Source: a virus
Direction: 5' to 3' (one strand)
Virus record (IMG/VR): IMGVR_UViG_3300031658_000143
Span: 1 to 22,868 of that record
DNA length: 22,868 nucleotides
The position numbers and the translations under genes were made by a program. Each line of letters begins with the position of its first letter. Within the stretch, counting starts at the first letter, position 1. The notes under the pieces were generated by a model. That model searched no databases. It had not been told where the DNA came from and was given only the letters and a program-made list of their open reading frames with translations. Shown here one piece after another: positions 16,501 through 22,868 of this stretch.

Positions 16501-17755
16501 AATGACTATAAAAAGACTTGAAAAAGAAAATGCTAAATTACCAGAAGGCAGTAAAATGTCTGAAAGAGAATTATTAGAATTAGCAGGTTTTGAAGCTAGA
16601 GATTTAACTGTAGATTTTAGAAAAATGGGAACAGCAATGCAAGGGCTTAATATGATTAATGCATTTTTTAATGCAAGGGTACAAGGACTAGTTAAAATAA
16701 AAGAAGGTCTTGCTGATCCTAAAACAAGAAATAAAGTAATGTTAAATGGTATTAGAAATATTACTGCACCTTCATTATTAATTTGGTATAGTAATAAAGA
16801 TAGTCAAGTTTATAAAGATTTACCTCAATGGCAAAAAGACTTAAATTGGATTATAATAACTAAAGAAGGTACGGAAGATCAAATAGTATGGAGAATACCT
16901 AAACCTTTTGAAATAGGTTGGATTTTTGGTACTTTGCCAGAAAGAATATTAGATGGTATATATAATTCAGATGGTGGTAAAGATTTAATTAATTCTTCTA
17001 AACAATTTAGTTACGATTTTATAAAATCTTTAGGCCCAGTACCAGAATTTATGAAGCCTTTTATGGAAGATTATGCTAATGAAAGTATGTTTTTTCAAAG
17101 ACCAATAGTTCCTTATGCTTTAGAAAGACTATTACCAGAATATCAATATTCAGAATACACAAGTGAAACTGCAAAATTAATTGCTAGTGTATTTGAAAAA
17201 TTAAGACCAGAAGAAGCAACAGAATTGTTTGGCCCAAGTTTAGATAGTCCTGCTAAAGTAGAAAATTATATAAGAGCATGGACAGGTGGATTAGGTAAAT
17301 ATACATTAGATGTATTAGATTATGCTTTAAAAAAAACAGGTGTAACAACACCAGTTAAAAAACCTTGGTCAGATAATTGGATTAAAAATTTAGCTGATAT
17401 GCCTATAATAGCCTCATTTGTTATTAGAAATCCAAGTGCTTCATCAGAACATATTACTAAATTTTGGAAACTATGGATGCCTGTTCAACAAAAACTTGCA
17501 ACATATAACTATTTAATGAGCCAAAATAAACCAGAAGAAGGTGTGAAAATCTTTAATAAAATTGACCCAAATAAATTAACTTTAGAAACTACAGCTGGAG
17601 TTATCAAGGGTATTGGTGATTCAATAGATATGATATATAAGAATAATGAAATTGACCCAAATGAAAAAAGACAGTTAATAGATGGATGGTATCTAGATAT
17701 AATTGGAATGGCAAAAGAATCTTTAAAAATACAGAAAGAATTAAAAAATAAGTAA
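13505..17755 (+). CDS. Giant ejection protein (gp16-like) with coiled coil and LPD38-like region
   Basis: At 1416 residues this is the largest protein in the window and fits the T7 gp16 slot (about 1300 residues), the last internal protein of the DNA-ejection apparatus. Residues 1-120 are acidic and Trp-rich. Residues ~120-275 are Gly/Ala-rich and hydrophobic (ETVVGLGADLPTFIAGGAAG, VKGGLVVGSMSVAPLALGAM), able to insert in membranes. Residues ~298-490 are a Lys/Glu coiled coil. From ~850 to 1150 the pattern (LAAPTRTLRAGATLDPAFILKNFGRD near 872-897, then NAFFNARVQGL near 1055) matches the LPD38-type region of phage and plasmid polyvalent proteins. No lytic transglycosylase or peptidase motif is visible, unlike T7 gp16. 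The ribosome site is weak. Confidence 0.85.
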   Translation: MADLLNEDLLMEASGFTEDTEGYGKYKEKEYNLLKDAGVSDEELQGIKFESNALKSTNQGWWKNAIDGVGDWAVGDDADWDTYWERGLGKSNINLATQFHSSGKYGYDWQKAMEAEPEDTGALERAFETVVGLGADLPTFIAGGAAGKVLTGGSAFGTGFGAGFVNDSIKGMYVEALNRGEVNSFSEWWDIFLKHGVAEGVKGGLVVGSMSVAPLALGAMKIPTNYITKNMSRWVALTGVGAMLDGELPSKETMVNNALILGAFGIVEPKAAKMVNDSSLKNKTDTNTIVDQTIKNIQMKEDAGSKNIKTYRKDRKITELEITVIKKELVELNKLDTLSKPKVVENKAKEIERLEAEVKLLKDKILKPAKNLTESVKDINLTKLKIAEKELAEAKDGNLIEKGQVEAFTEGQKIKLEKETKELSDKIQEAQVEFNIIKGKKKNGEMFNEDRYIELKNLIKKNANKIIENNKLLNKDKRILELEEQLADRGETVTRIVEQDKSINRSSDKDVNAIMDKVALGKMKVNNNFKSYAANLVTSMIDRLYPILEAVKEAKDRGVKVGKLDVYKQMRLSVGNIGKGFHFIKHATFDFRTLKDNGKGLTVILKDVIKTPDKYRDFNAFSIAKRALEKFAQGIETGFSSSKSERAGLKRVIEKFEKEFGQTHKELQEYQQRVLVYLKDSGLLSAELFERVLELNKDFVPLHKVMDASIKADSLGNIVKNPIRKIKDSILEKDKPVIDPIENMMLNTIHFISMAEKNAINKSFINMALEAQKAKNKNPELDLFADIKEIKDLKPVKVSKEELKDIIIDNKGTTANLEHGMTIFRQNGSFVDKTKIAVYENGKPKIYEVGKDFADALKDANWFQTQAWARILAAPTRTLRAGATLDPAFILKNFGRDTFFASVFSKNSFVPFWTSMKGIFMQFGDKGHKSTEVYKQFMKSGGMQSTLLSFDRSYFKDGQMLSELTGRKLHNTINPKSWLETLRVFSEMVETGSRLGDFKMTIKRLEKENAKLPEGSKMSERELLELAGFEARDLTVDFRKMGTAMQGLNMINAFFNARVQGLVKIKEGLADPKTRNKVMLNGIRNITAPSLLIWYSNKDSQVYKDLPQWQKDLNWIIITKEGTEDQIVWRIPKPFEIGWIFGTLPERILDGIYNSDGGKDLINSSKQFSYDFIKSLGPVPEFMKPFMEDYANESMFFQRPIVPYALERLLPEYQYSEYTSETAKLIASVFEKLRPEEATELFGPSLDSPAKVENYIRAWTGGLGKYTLDVLDYALKKTGVTTPVKKPWSDNWIKNLADMPIIASFVIRNPSASSEHITKFWKLWMPVQQKLATYNYLMSQNKPEEGVKIFNKIDPNKLTLETTAGVIKGIGDSIDMIYKNNEIDPNEKRQLIDGWYLDIIGMAKESLKIQKELKNK

Positions 17756-17803
17756 ACTTTATATTTAAAGTATGATAAAGTAATGGTAAAATAGGCAAAA
17801 TTT

Positions 17804-19690
17804 ATGACAATTAGCACAACAATAATTAAGAACAGCTATTCTGGTGATGCCAGTAATGATACATTTGCGTATCAATTTAAGATATCTACTACGGCAGATA
17901 TGGAAGTTATTATACGTTCTGCGGCAGGTGCTGAAACTGTTAAAACTTTAACTACTCATTATACAGTAACTGGTGCAGGAACTGCATCTGGTGGTAATGT
18001 AGTATTTGAATCTGGTGCAATACCTTCTGCAACTGAAACAGTTATTTTAAGAAGATCAACTACACAAACACAAGCATTAGATTTAGTAGAAAATGATCCA
18101 TTTACTGCTGATAGTGTTGAGAGTGCATTTGATAAAAATTTAGCTTTAGTACAAGAATTACAAGAAGAATCTAATAGATCATTAAAAATTTCAAGAACAA
18201 ATACTATGACAAGTACCGAGTTTACAAATTCGGCAACTGATAGAGCAAGTAAAGTTTTAGCCTTTGATGCTGATGGAGAACTTTCAGTTACACAAGAACT
18301 TGGAACTTATGAAGGAACTTCTGCAACAACTACAACAGCAGCTTTTGTTTTAAGAGATTTAGTTAAAGGTTCAACTACTGCTCAACTAAATAATATTTAT
18401 ATTTGTATTAAAGCATCACCTATTGGTACAGCTTTAACTAATACAACTTATTGGGTTTTAATTGTAGATGCTGTTAGTGCAGCAACATCTGCTACAACTG
18501 CAACAACTAAAGCAGCAGCAGCAGCATCATCTGCAACAGCCGCAGCAGCATCTGAAACAGCAGCTGAAACAGCAGAAACAAATGCTGAAACTGCAGAAAC
18601 AAATGCAGCAGCTTCTTATGATAGTTTTGATGATAGATATTTAGGATCAAAAAGTTCAGCACCAAGTGTTGATAATGATGGTGGAAGTTTATTAACTGGA
18701 GCATTATATTTTAATACATCTGATAATACAATGTATAGTTATACAGGCTCTGCATGGGTATCTTTAAAACCAAGTTCTGCTGAACAGACAGCTATTAATG
18801 CTTTAGGTGCAAGTGCAGTAGTAACTGATATGGGTATTTTAGCAACTACAGATATAGTAGCTGACATGGCTATACTTGGAACAAGTGATGTAGTTGCAGA
18901 TATGGCAATTCTTGCAACAAGTGATGTTGTAACTGATATGAATACTTTAGGAACTGCGGCTATTGTTACTGATATGGATTTACTAGCAACATCAGCAAAT
19001 GTAACTGCAATGGGTGTATTAGGAACTGCTGCAGTAGTTGAAGATATGGGAATTTTAGGAACGTCTGCAAATGTTACAGCTATGTCAACTGTTTCATCTA
19101 ATGTAGATGGTGTAAATAGTTTTGCAGAAAGATATAGAGTAACATCTGGAGATCCAGGTTCTTCACTTAATGCAGGAGATTTAAATTATAATACTTCAAG
19201 TAATGCTTTAAAATATTACAATGGAAGTGCTTGGTCATCAATTGGTGTAAATACAGATGAAAGTGCAAAAGTATCAGCTAATGATAGTACAGCTGGTTTT
19301 TTAAACGGAAAACTTGTAGCTGGAAATAAAATTACTTTTACAGAAAATAATAATGGATCAAATGAAACTTTAACTATAGCTGCTTTAGGTGGTATAGAAT
19401 GGCAATCAGTAATTACAGGTGCAACAGTTAATGTAACTGCTGGTAAAGGATATTTTGTAAATACAGCAAGTAATGCTTGTACTGCAACTTTACCATCTTC
19501 TCCAAGTTTAGGAGAAGAAATAAGATTTATAGATTACGGAGCAACTTTTGATACTAATGCTTTAACAATTGCTAGAAATGGAAAATATATTCAAGGTGCA
19601 AATAGTGATTTAGTTGTTTCAACTGAACGAGCAGCTTTTGGATTAGTCTTTGTAGATAATACTCAAGGATGGTTACTAACAGAAAAATAG
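17804..19690 (+). CDS. Tail fibre protein with T7 gp17-type N-terminus and tandem repeats
   Basis: This trimeric fibre attaches to the tail and contacts the host surface. Residues 1-135 match the T7 gp17 N-terminal anchor (YSGDASNDTFAYQFKI, then Y.V.G.GT..GG.V.F, then VILRR.T..TQ.L, DPFTADSVESAFDK). An Ala/Thr/Glu-rich, coiled-coil-like stretch (225-270) precedes module 1 at 278-320 (RY.GSKS..P......G.LYFNTSDN.MY.YTGSAW). Eight 12-residue repeats follow (340-435), then a related module 2 (443-481). The C-terminal domain (~530-628: GYFVNTASNACTATLPSSPS.G..I.F.DY, ending VDNTQGWLLTEK) is of a type common in marine phage fibres. There is no visible endosialidase-like or chaperone domain. Confidence 0.92.
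   Translation: MTISTTIIKNSYSGDASNDTFAYQFKISTTADMEVIIRSAAGAETVKTLTTHYTVTGAGTASGGNVVFESGAIPSATETVILRRSTTQTQALDLVENDPFTADSVESAFDKNLALVQELQEESNRSLKISRTNTMTSTEFTNSATDRASKVLAFDADGELSVTQELGTYEGTSATTTTAAFVLRDLVKGSTTAQLNNIYICIKASPIGTALTNTTYWVLIVDAVSAATSATTATTKAAAAASSATAAAASETAAETAETNAETAETNAAASYDSFDDRYLGSKSSAPSVDNDGGSLLTGALYFNTSDNTMYSYTGSAWVSLKPSSAEQTAINALGASAVVTDMGILATTDIVADMAILGTSDVVADMAILATSDVVTDMNTLGTAAIVTDMDLLATSANVTAMGVLGTAAVVEDMGILGTSANVTAMSTVSSNVDGVNSFAERYRVTSGDPGSSLNAGDLNYNTSSNALKYYNGSAWSSIGVNTDESAKVSANDSTAGFLNGKLVAGNKITFTENNNGSNETLTIAALGGIEWQSVITGATVNVTAGKGYFVNTASNACTATLPSSPSLGEEIRFIDYGATFDTNALTIARNGKYIQGANSDLVVSTERAAFGLVFVDNTQGWLLTEK
18821..19108 (+). repeat. Eight tandem 36-bp repeats encoding 12-residue units in the tail fibre
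   Basis: In-frame degenerate repeats with the consensus V(T/A)DM-x-(I/L)L-(A/G)T-(S/A)-x-(V/I/N), for example VTDMGILATTDI, VADMAILGTSDV and VADMAILATSDV. Seven units fit well and the eighth (VTAMSTVSSNVD) is worn. The constant 12-residue period and alternating hydrophobic positions suggest a regular trimeric shaft, beta-spiral or coiled. Confidence 0.85.
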
Positions 19691-19701
19691 GATAAAAAAT
19701 T

Positions 19702-21123
19702 ATGACAACATATAAATCAATTAAATACAATTTTAATGGAACAGAACTTGGTGGAATTGCTGTTAGTCCAACAGTAAGTTCAATTAGTCCATCATCAAAA
19801 ACAGCTGCACAATTAGCTGCTGGAACTACTATTGCTATAACTGGTACTGGTTTTGTATCTGGTGCTGGAGTTAATTTTATTCATGCAAATGGAACACAAG
19901 TTGCTTCTCCAACTGTTGTTGTTAATTCTGCAACTTCAATAACTGCTACAGTACCATCTTCAATGGCTGATACAAATTCAGATCCTATTGATGTTCAAGT
20001 TACTGGTAATGCAGTTGGTCAAAAAGATAATCTTTTATCTATTGATGATAACCCAATTTTTAATACAGCAGCAGGAACTTTAGGAACTATAACTGATGGA
20101 GTAAGAGGTGCTGGTGCTTATACTATATCTCCAGTAACTGCAGTAGATCCAGAAGGTGTTAGTGTTACTTATTCTAAAACAGCAGGATCTTTTCCTGGTG
20201 GAATGTCTTTAAATAGTAGTACTGGTGCTTTAACTGGAGCAATTACTGCTGTTGGTTCAAATACAACTTACACATTTACAATTAGAGCAACTGCTGGATC
20301 ACAAACATCTGATAGACAATTTACAATAGTTGTTTCTGCTCCAACAATTACCGAATTTAAAACAGCAGGAGCAGGATCACACACACCTAGTTTTTCTGGT
20401 GCAATGGCAGTATTAGCTATTGCTGCTGGTGGTGGTGGAGATAGTGGGCCAGCTGGTGGTCACAATGGTGGTGGTGGTGGAGGTGGATTAATTTTACATC
20501 CATCTTATTCTGTTTCATCTGGATCAGCTATACCTTTTTTTATAGGTAGTGGAACAAGTAGTGGTACTGGAGAAAATTCTACATGGGGTGCAAACAACGG
20601 AACTGCAGTTACTACAGCAACTATTTTAACTGCTTTAGGTGGAGGCTCATCTAATACTGGAGATGGTGGTTCTGGTGGTGGTCGATCTCACTCAAGTGGT
20701 ACTCCAGGACAGGCTATACAAACAAATTCAAACACAATTTCTCCACATAGTAGGACTTATGGTTTTGGAAATAATGGTGGTACTGCAACTTATTCTAATC
20801 CATCTCATCCATCTGGTGGAGGAGGTGGTGCAGGTGCTGTCGGTGGTAATGCTTCTGGTGGTAATCAAGCTGGAAATGGTGGTGCTGGAAAAGATGTAAC
20901 TTCTACTTTTGGAAGTGGAGTACACAACTCTGGTATTTTTGCTGGAGGGGGTGGTGGAGGAACTCACCAAGCAGGTCATTCTGGAGCTGCAGGATCTGGA
21001 GGTGCTGGACATGGAACAACAACTGGTAATTCTAACATTGGTCAAAATGGAACTGCTAATACTGGTGGTGGTGCAGGAGCAGATGCTTTAGGTGGAAGTG
21101 GAATTATTATAATTAAATATTAG
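19702..21123 (+). CDS. Tail fibre or adhesin with Ig-like domains and glycine-rich tip
   Basis: A 473-residue probable receptor-binding protein. Residues ~22-115 resemble an IPT/TIG Ig-like domain (PTVSSISPSSKTAAQLAAGT, ITGTGFVSGAGVNFI). Residues ~117-212 resemble a cadherin or He_PIG-type domain (TISPVTAVDPEGVSVTYS...GMSLNSSTGALTG, YTFTIRATAG). Residues ~217-473 are the glycine-rich domain that opens TEFKTAGAGSHTPSFSGAMA and ends GGSGIIIIKY, with long GGGGGG runs. This C-terminal type recurs in phage adhesins and may fold as packed polyglycine-II helices, as in the gp38 adhesins of T4-like phages. It has an AGGA ribosome site 9 bases before the ATG and directly follows the main fibre gene, so it is probably a distal tip or branched second fibre. 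Confidence 0.85.
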   Translation: MTTYKSIKYNFNGTELGGIAVSPTVSSISPSSKTAAQLAAGTTIAITGTGFVSGAGVNFIHANGTQVASPTVVVNSATSITATVPSSMADTNSDPIDVQVTGNAVGQKDNLLSIDDNPIFNTAAGTLGTITDGVRGAGAYTISPVTAVDPEGVSVTYSKTAGSFPGGMSLNSSTGALTGAITAVGSNTTYTFTIRATAGSQTSDRQFTIVVSAPTITEFKTAGAGSHTPSFSGAMAVLAIAAGGGGDSGPAGGHNGGGGGGGLILHPSYSVSSGSAIPFFIGSGTSSGTGENSTWGANNGTAVTTATILTALGGGSSNTGDGGSGGGRSHSSGTPGQAIQTNSNTISPHSRTYGFGNNGGTATYSNPSHPSGGGGGAGAVGGNASGGNQAGNGGAGKDVTSTFGSGVHNSGIFAGGGGGGTHQAGHSGAAGSGGAGHGTTTGNSNIGQNGTANTGGGAGADALGGSGIIIIKY

Positions 21124-21132
21124 GAAACGATT

Positions 21133-21312
21133 ATGAATTTACAAGAATATTATATTATTAAAGAAGAAGCAATATCTAGTGATAAACATAATACATTACT
21201 AGAAAAAGAAGTCGTTGTATTAAACCCAAATGGAGATGAAGAAACTATTGCTTTAGGAGCAGTTGCATCTTTTATAGAAATGGGCTATACAATGCGAGAT
21301 GCTGATTTTTAA
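21133..21312 (+). CDS. Small acidic protein of unknown function
   Basis: This 59-residue protein (starts MNLQEYYIIKEEA, ends YTMRDADF) has an AGGA ribosome site 7 bases before the ATG. It is acidic, with a helical start, a strand-rich middle (KEVVVLNPNGDEETIALG) and a short amphipathic C-terminal helix. I recognise no family. Normal codon use, the ribosome site and the 14-base overlap with the next gene make it credible. It is the first gene of the accessory cluster after the adhesins, and could be a small assembly factor for them or belong to the cluster. Confidence 0.7.
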   Translation: MNLQEYYIIKEEAISSDKHNTLLEKEVVVLNPNGDEETIALGAVASFIEMGYTMRDADF

Positions 21313-22030
21313 AAGAAAACCTAAGGTTACTTTTTGGGCTAGTACTAAAGGTTTTAAAGATATTATAAAACCAGAAAAAGCAAATAAATATATTCCTAAA
21401 TGGTTTAAACACGCAAAACAATCAGAAGTACCTAATAATTCAAATGTAAAAAATTGTATAGGTTTTACTGACTATTTTAAAATGGGTTATGTAATTCCTT
21501 TATGGTGTGATTTAAATATTACAATTAATGAGTTAGGTAATATAGGTTGGCAAAGTCCACATAGTTATTATCAATTTGATTTTCATCACCCTTTTCAATT
21601 ACAAAATTTAGTACCAGAACATGAAAAAGATAAAATAGCAGTTGTAATAAAAACACATTGTCCTTATCACGCAAAAGTAACAAAAGGATATTCTTTATTA
21701 CAATTACCAATGACTTATTGGTATGAAAAAGATTGGACAGTTGCTTCTGGAATATTTCCTAGTTCTATATATCCAGAATTAAATCAACAAATAATAATTT
21801 ACAAAAGTTTTTTTGATAATTTAAAACCACATAATGGTATTAGATCAAGAGTAATTCCTAAAGGAACTCCATTAGCTCAATACATGATTATTCCAAATGA
21901 ATATGATGGAGAGGTAATTGAAGAAACTAAAGAACTGGCAGAATATAGATATAAAACTAATTTAAATGTTAATACTACTTTTCAAAAAAAATTTCCTGAT
22001 ATGTTAAAATGCCCTTATGTTAAAAGATAA
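21299..22030 (+). CDS. Conserved-type phage protein of unknown function (DUF6065-like pattern)
   Basis: This 243-residue protein starts LIFKRKPKVTFWASTKGF and has a PKWFKHAKQ segment near residue 33. It then shows C(I)GFTDYFKMGYVIPLWCDLNI (residues ~53-74), a Trp/His-rich middle with QFDFHHPFQLQ, and GYSLLQLPM...W (about 130-142). The end has the pattern IRSRVIPKGTPLAQYMIIPNE. This order (CxxF...GY.IPL..D, then GYS.L..P, then I..GTP..Q..) matches a protein family that recurs in marine phages and bacteria and has no established function. I relate it tentatively to DUF6065. It is soluble, with no membrane segment. It overlaps the gene before and the gene after by 14 bases each, so translation is coupled. 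Confidence 0.75.
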   Translation: MLIFKRKPKVTFWASTKGFKDIIKPEKANKYIPKWFKHAKQSEVPNNSNVKNCIGFTDYFKMGYVIPLWCDLNITINELGNIGWQSPHSYYQFDFHHPFQLQNLVPEHEKDKIAVVIKTHCPYHAKVTKGYSLLQLPMTYWYEKDWTVASGIFPSSIYPELNQQIIIYKSFFDNLKPHNGIRSRVIPKGTPLAQYMIIPNEYDGEVIEETKELAEYRYKTNLNVNTTFQKKFPDMLKCPYVKR

Positions 22031-22499
22031 TTTTTTAGACAAAGAAAGTTTTACAAAACTTTATAATACAGTAACAAGTCCATTCATGCCTTACTTTATT
22101 CAGAATGGTTGTGCTTTTGAAAGTGATAATAGACCATTATTAACACATAAGATAATAGATTTAGATCAAAAAATACATAGTGGTACTTATGATATTATTG
22201 CTAAACCTATTTTAGAAAAATTAAATGCTTTTAAAATTTTAAGATTAAAAATTAATTGTTATCCTAACTCTGGTAAAGTTATAAAGTCTGGGTGGCATTT
22301 TGATTTACCTAATAAACATAAAGTGTGTTTATTAAATGTTAATACAAATAATGGTTACACAGATTTTAAAAATAAAGATTTAACTGTAGGAAGTTCAAAA
22401 GAAAATACTGCTTTATTGTTTGATGGCAAAGAAAAACATAGATCAATTTCTCAAACAGATACATTGTGGAGATTTAATATTAATATAAATTATGAGTAG
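22017..22499 (+). CDS. Probable 2-oxoglutarate/Fe(II)-dependent oxygenase, small form
   Basis: This 160-residue protein carries the facial-triad pattern of the double-stranded beta-helix oxygenases. GWHFD gives HxD at H94 and D96, and H141 lies in FDGKEKHRSI. R152 in WRFNINI sits 11 residues after that His, where the 2-oxoglutarate carboxylate is usually bound. The strands between (KVCLLNVNTNNGYTDF, then ENTALLFDGK) match the core of prolyl-4-hydroxylase-like and phage oxygenases. Such enzymes use O2 and 2-oxoglutarate to hydroxylate a protein, nucleotide, sugar or small molecule; the substrate here is unknown. The length is short but enough for the core. It overlaps its neighbours by 14 and 8 bases. 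Confidence 0.75.
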   Translation: MLKDNFLDKESFTKLYNTVTSPFMPYFIQNGCAFESDNRPLLTHKIIDLDQKIHSGTYDIIAKPILEKLNAFKILRLKINCYPNSGKVIKSGWHFDLPNKHKVCLLNVNTNNGYTDFKNKDLTVGSSKENTALLFDGKEKHRSISQTDTLWRFNININYE

Positions 22500-22868
22500 T
22501 TTAGATAATTATTTTGCTACACCAATGTATTCTGATGATAGTTATTTATTATCAATAGATAATATAAATTTACTTAAAAAAGAATTTAAAGATAATACTA
22601 TTAATGCTGGTGGTAATTATACAAGTAAAAATACAACAGTATTAAACAATCCAAATCTAAAAAATTTCAAAGATTATATTGAATCTCAATTAGATCATTA
22701 CTGGCATAATGTTCTTGAATATACAGATGATACTAAATTAGTAATCACTCAAAGCTGGATAAACTTTAACACTAAAGATACCTTTCATCATATTCATCAA
22801 CATAGTAATTCTATTATATCTGGAGTATTTTATATAGAAAATCCAACTCCTATTATTTTTGATAGACC
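22492..22868 (+). CDS. Second 2-oxoglutarate/Fe(II) oxygenase-family protein, cut by the window end
   Basis: An open frame from the ATG at 22492 runs off the right edge after 125 codons. It begins MSSLDNYFATPMYSDDS, a typical start of the phage oxygenase family in which the N-terminus names a metabolite-like site (F.TP.Y). It reaches the metal-binding region at residues ~88-115: SWINFNTKDTFHHIHQHSNS followed by IISGVFYIENP. The H.H.NS..SGVFY signature is that of the family with the 2OG-FeII_Oxy_5/TIGR02466 pattern. The start overlaps the previous gene by 8 bases. The C-terminal half, which should carry the distal His and the Arg, lies outside the window. Confidence 0.8.
   Translation, partial: MSSLDNYFATPMYSDDSYLLSIDNINLLKKEFKDNTINAGGNYTSKNTTVLNNPNLKNFKDYIESQLDHYWHNVLEYTDDTKLVITQSWINFNTKDTFHHIHQHSNSIISGVFYIENPTPIIFDR

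Noticed and set aside
17756-17771. Perfect inverted repeat ACTTTA-TATT-TAAAGT between the ejection and fibre genes
   Set aside because: It has almost no G or C and no following T-run, so it is a poor terminator; such palindromes are frequent by chance in DNA this AT-rich.
17509-17817. Minus-strand ORF of 102 codons at the end of the ejection protein gene
   Set aside because: It lies opposite a well-supported gene, has Phe/Ile/Leu composition expected from reversed AT-rich codons, and would be the only gene on that strand.
18501-18600. CRISPR-like or other functional DNA repeat at the GCA-rich stretch
   Set aside because: It is a codon-level low-complexity run encoding an Ala/Thr/Glu-rich segment of the fibre, with no spacer structure.
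20728-21045. Minus-strand ORF of 105 codons opposite the glycine-rich adhesin
   Set aside because: It is the reverse reading of GGT/GGA-rich codons and yields a Ser/Thr-rich low-complexity product with no ribosome site; it is a shadow of the real gene.

Overview
The window is a 22.9 kb stretch of a tailed double-stranded DNA phage with podovirus (T7-type short tail) architecture. Every convincing gene is on the + strand, genes are packed with gaps of a few bases or short overlaps, and the DNA is strongly AT-rich (TTA, AGA and other A/T-ended codons dominate in every gene). That base composition, together with this gene order and type of tail fibre, suggests a marine podovirus of the HMO-2011-like or pelagiphage kind. 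A SAR11-type low-GC alphaproteobacterial host is an inference from composition only. No integrase, repressor, polymerase or replication gene lies in the window: it is the late virion half of the genome and is cut at both ends.

Left edge to 5.4 kb (packaging and portal): a Lys/Glu/Thr-rich protein open at the left edge, a small protein with one membrane segment and a coiled coil (spanin or holin candidate), the large terminase, two small related proteins that flank a GNAT-type acetyltransferase, the portal, and a Bbp19-like small protein. No small terminase subunit is recognisable.

5.4 to 7.8 kb (capsid): scaffold, then a near-consensus sigma70 promoter at the scaffold stop codon, a leader of about 180 nt with hairpins and an eight-codon upstream ORF, the major capsid protein, a capsid-associated or decoration-type protein, and a clear intrinsic terminator. 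This makes the two capsid genes a separately boosted transcription unit inside the late operon.

7.8 to 17.8 kb (tail and ejection): tail tubular proteins A and B (B carries two FCCH-like insert modules), a small membrane-associated internal protein, a short unknown protein, a 622-residue helical internal protein and a 1416-residue ejection protein with a coiled coil and an LPD38-like region. These correspond in position to the T7 gp11, gp12, gp14, gp15 and gp16 set.

17.8 to 21.1 kb (adsorption): a T7 gp17-type tail fibre with eight tandem 12-residue repeats between two related modules, then a second adhesin with Ig-like domains and a glycine-rich C-terminal half of the kind seen at phage receptor-binding tips.

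21.1 kb to the right edge: four overlapping accessory genes. They encode a 59-residue protein of unknown function, a 243-residue conserved-type phage protein, a 160-residue protein with the HxD...H...R pattern of a 2-oxoglutarate/Fe(II) oxygenase, and a second oxygenase-family protein cut by the window end. The least explained parts of the window are this oxygenase cassette and the capsid leader RNA.
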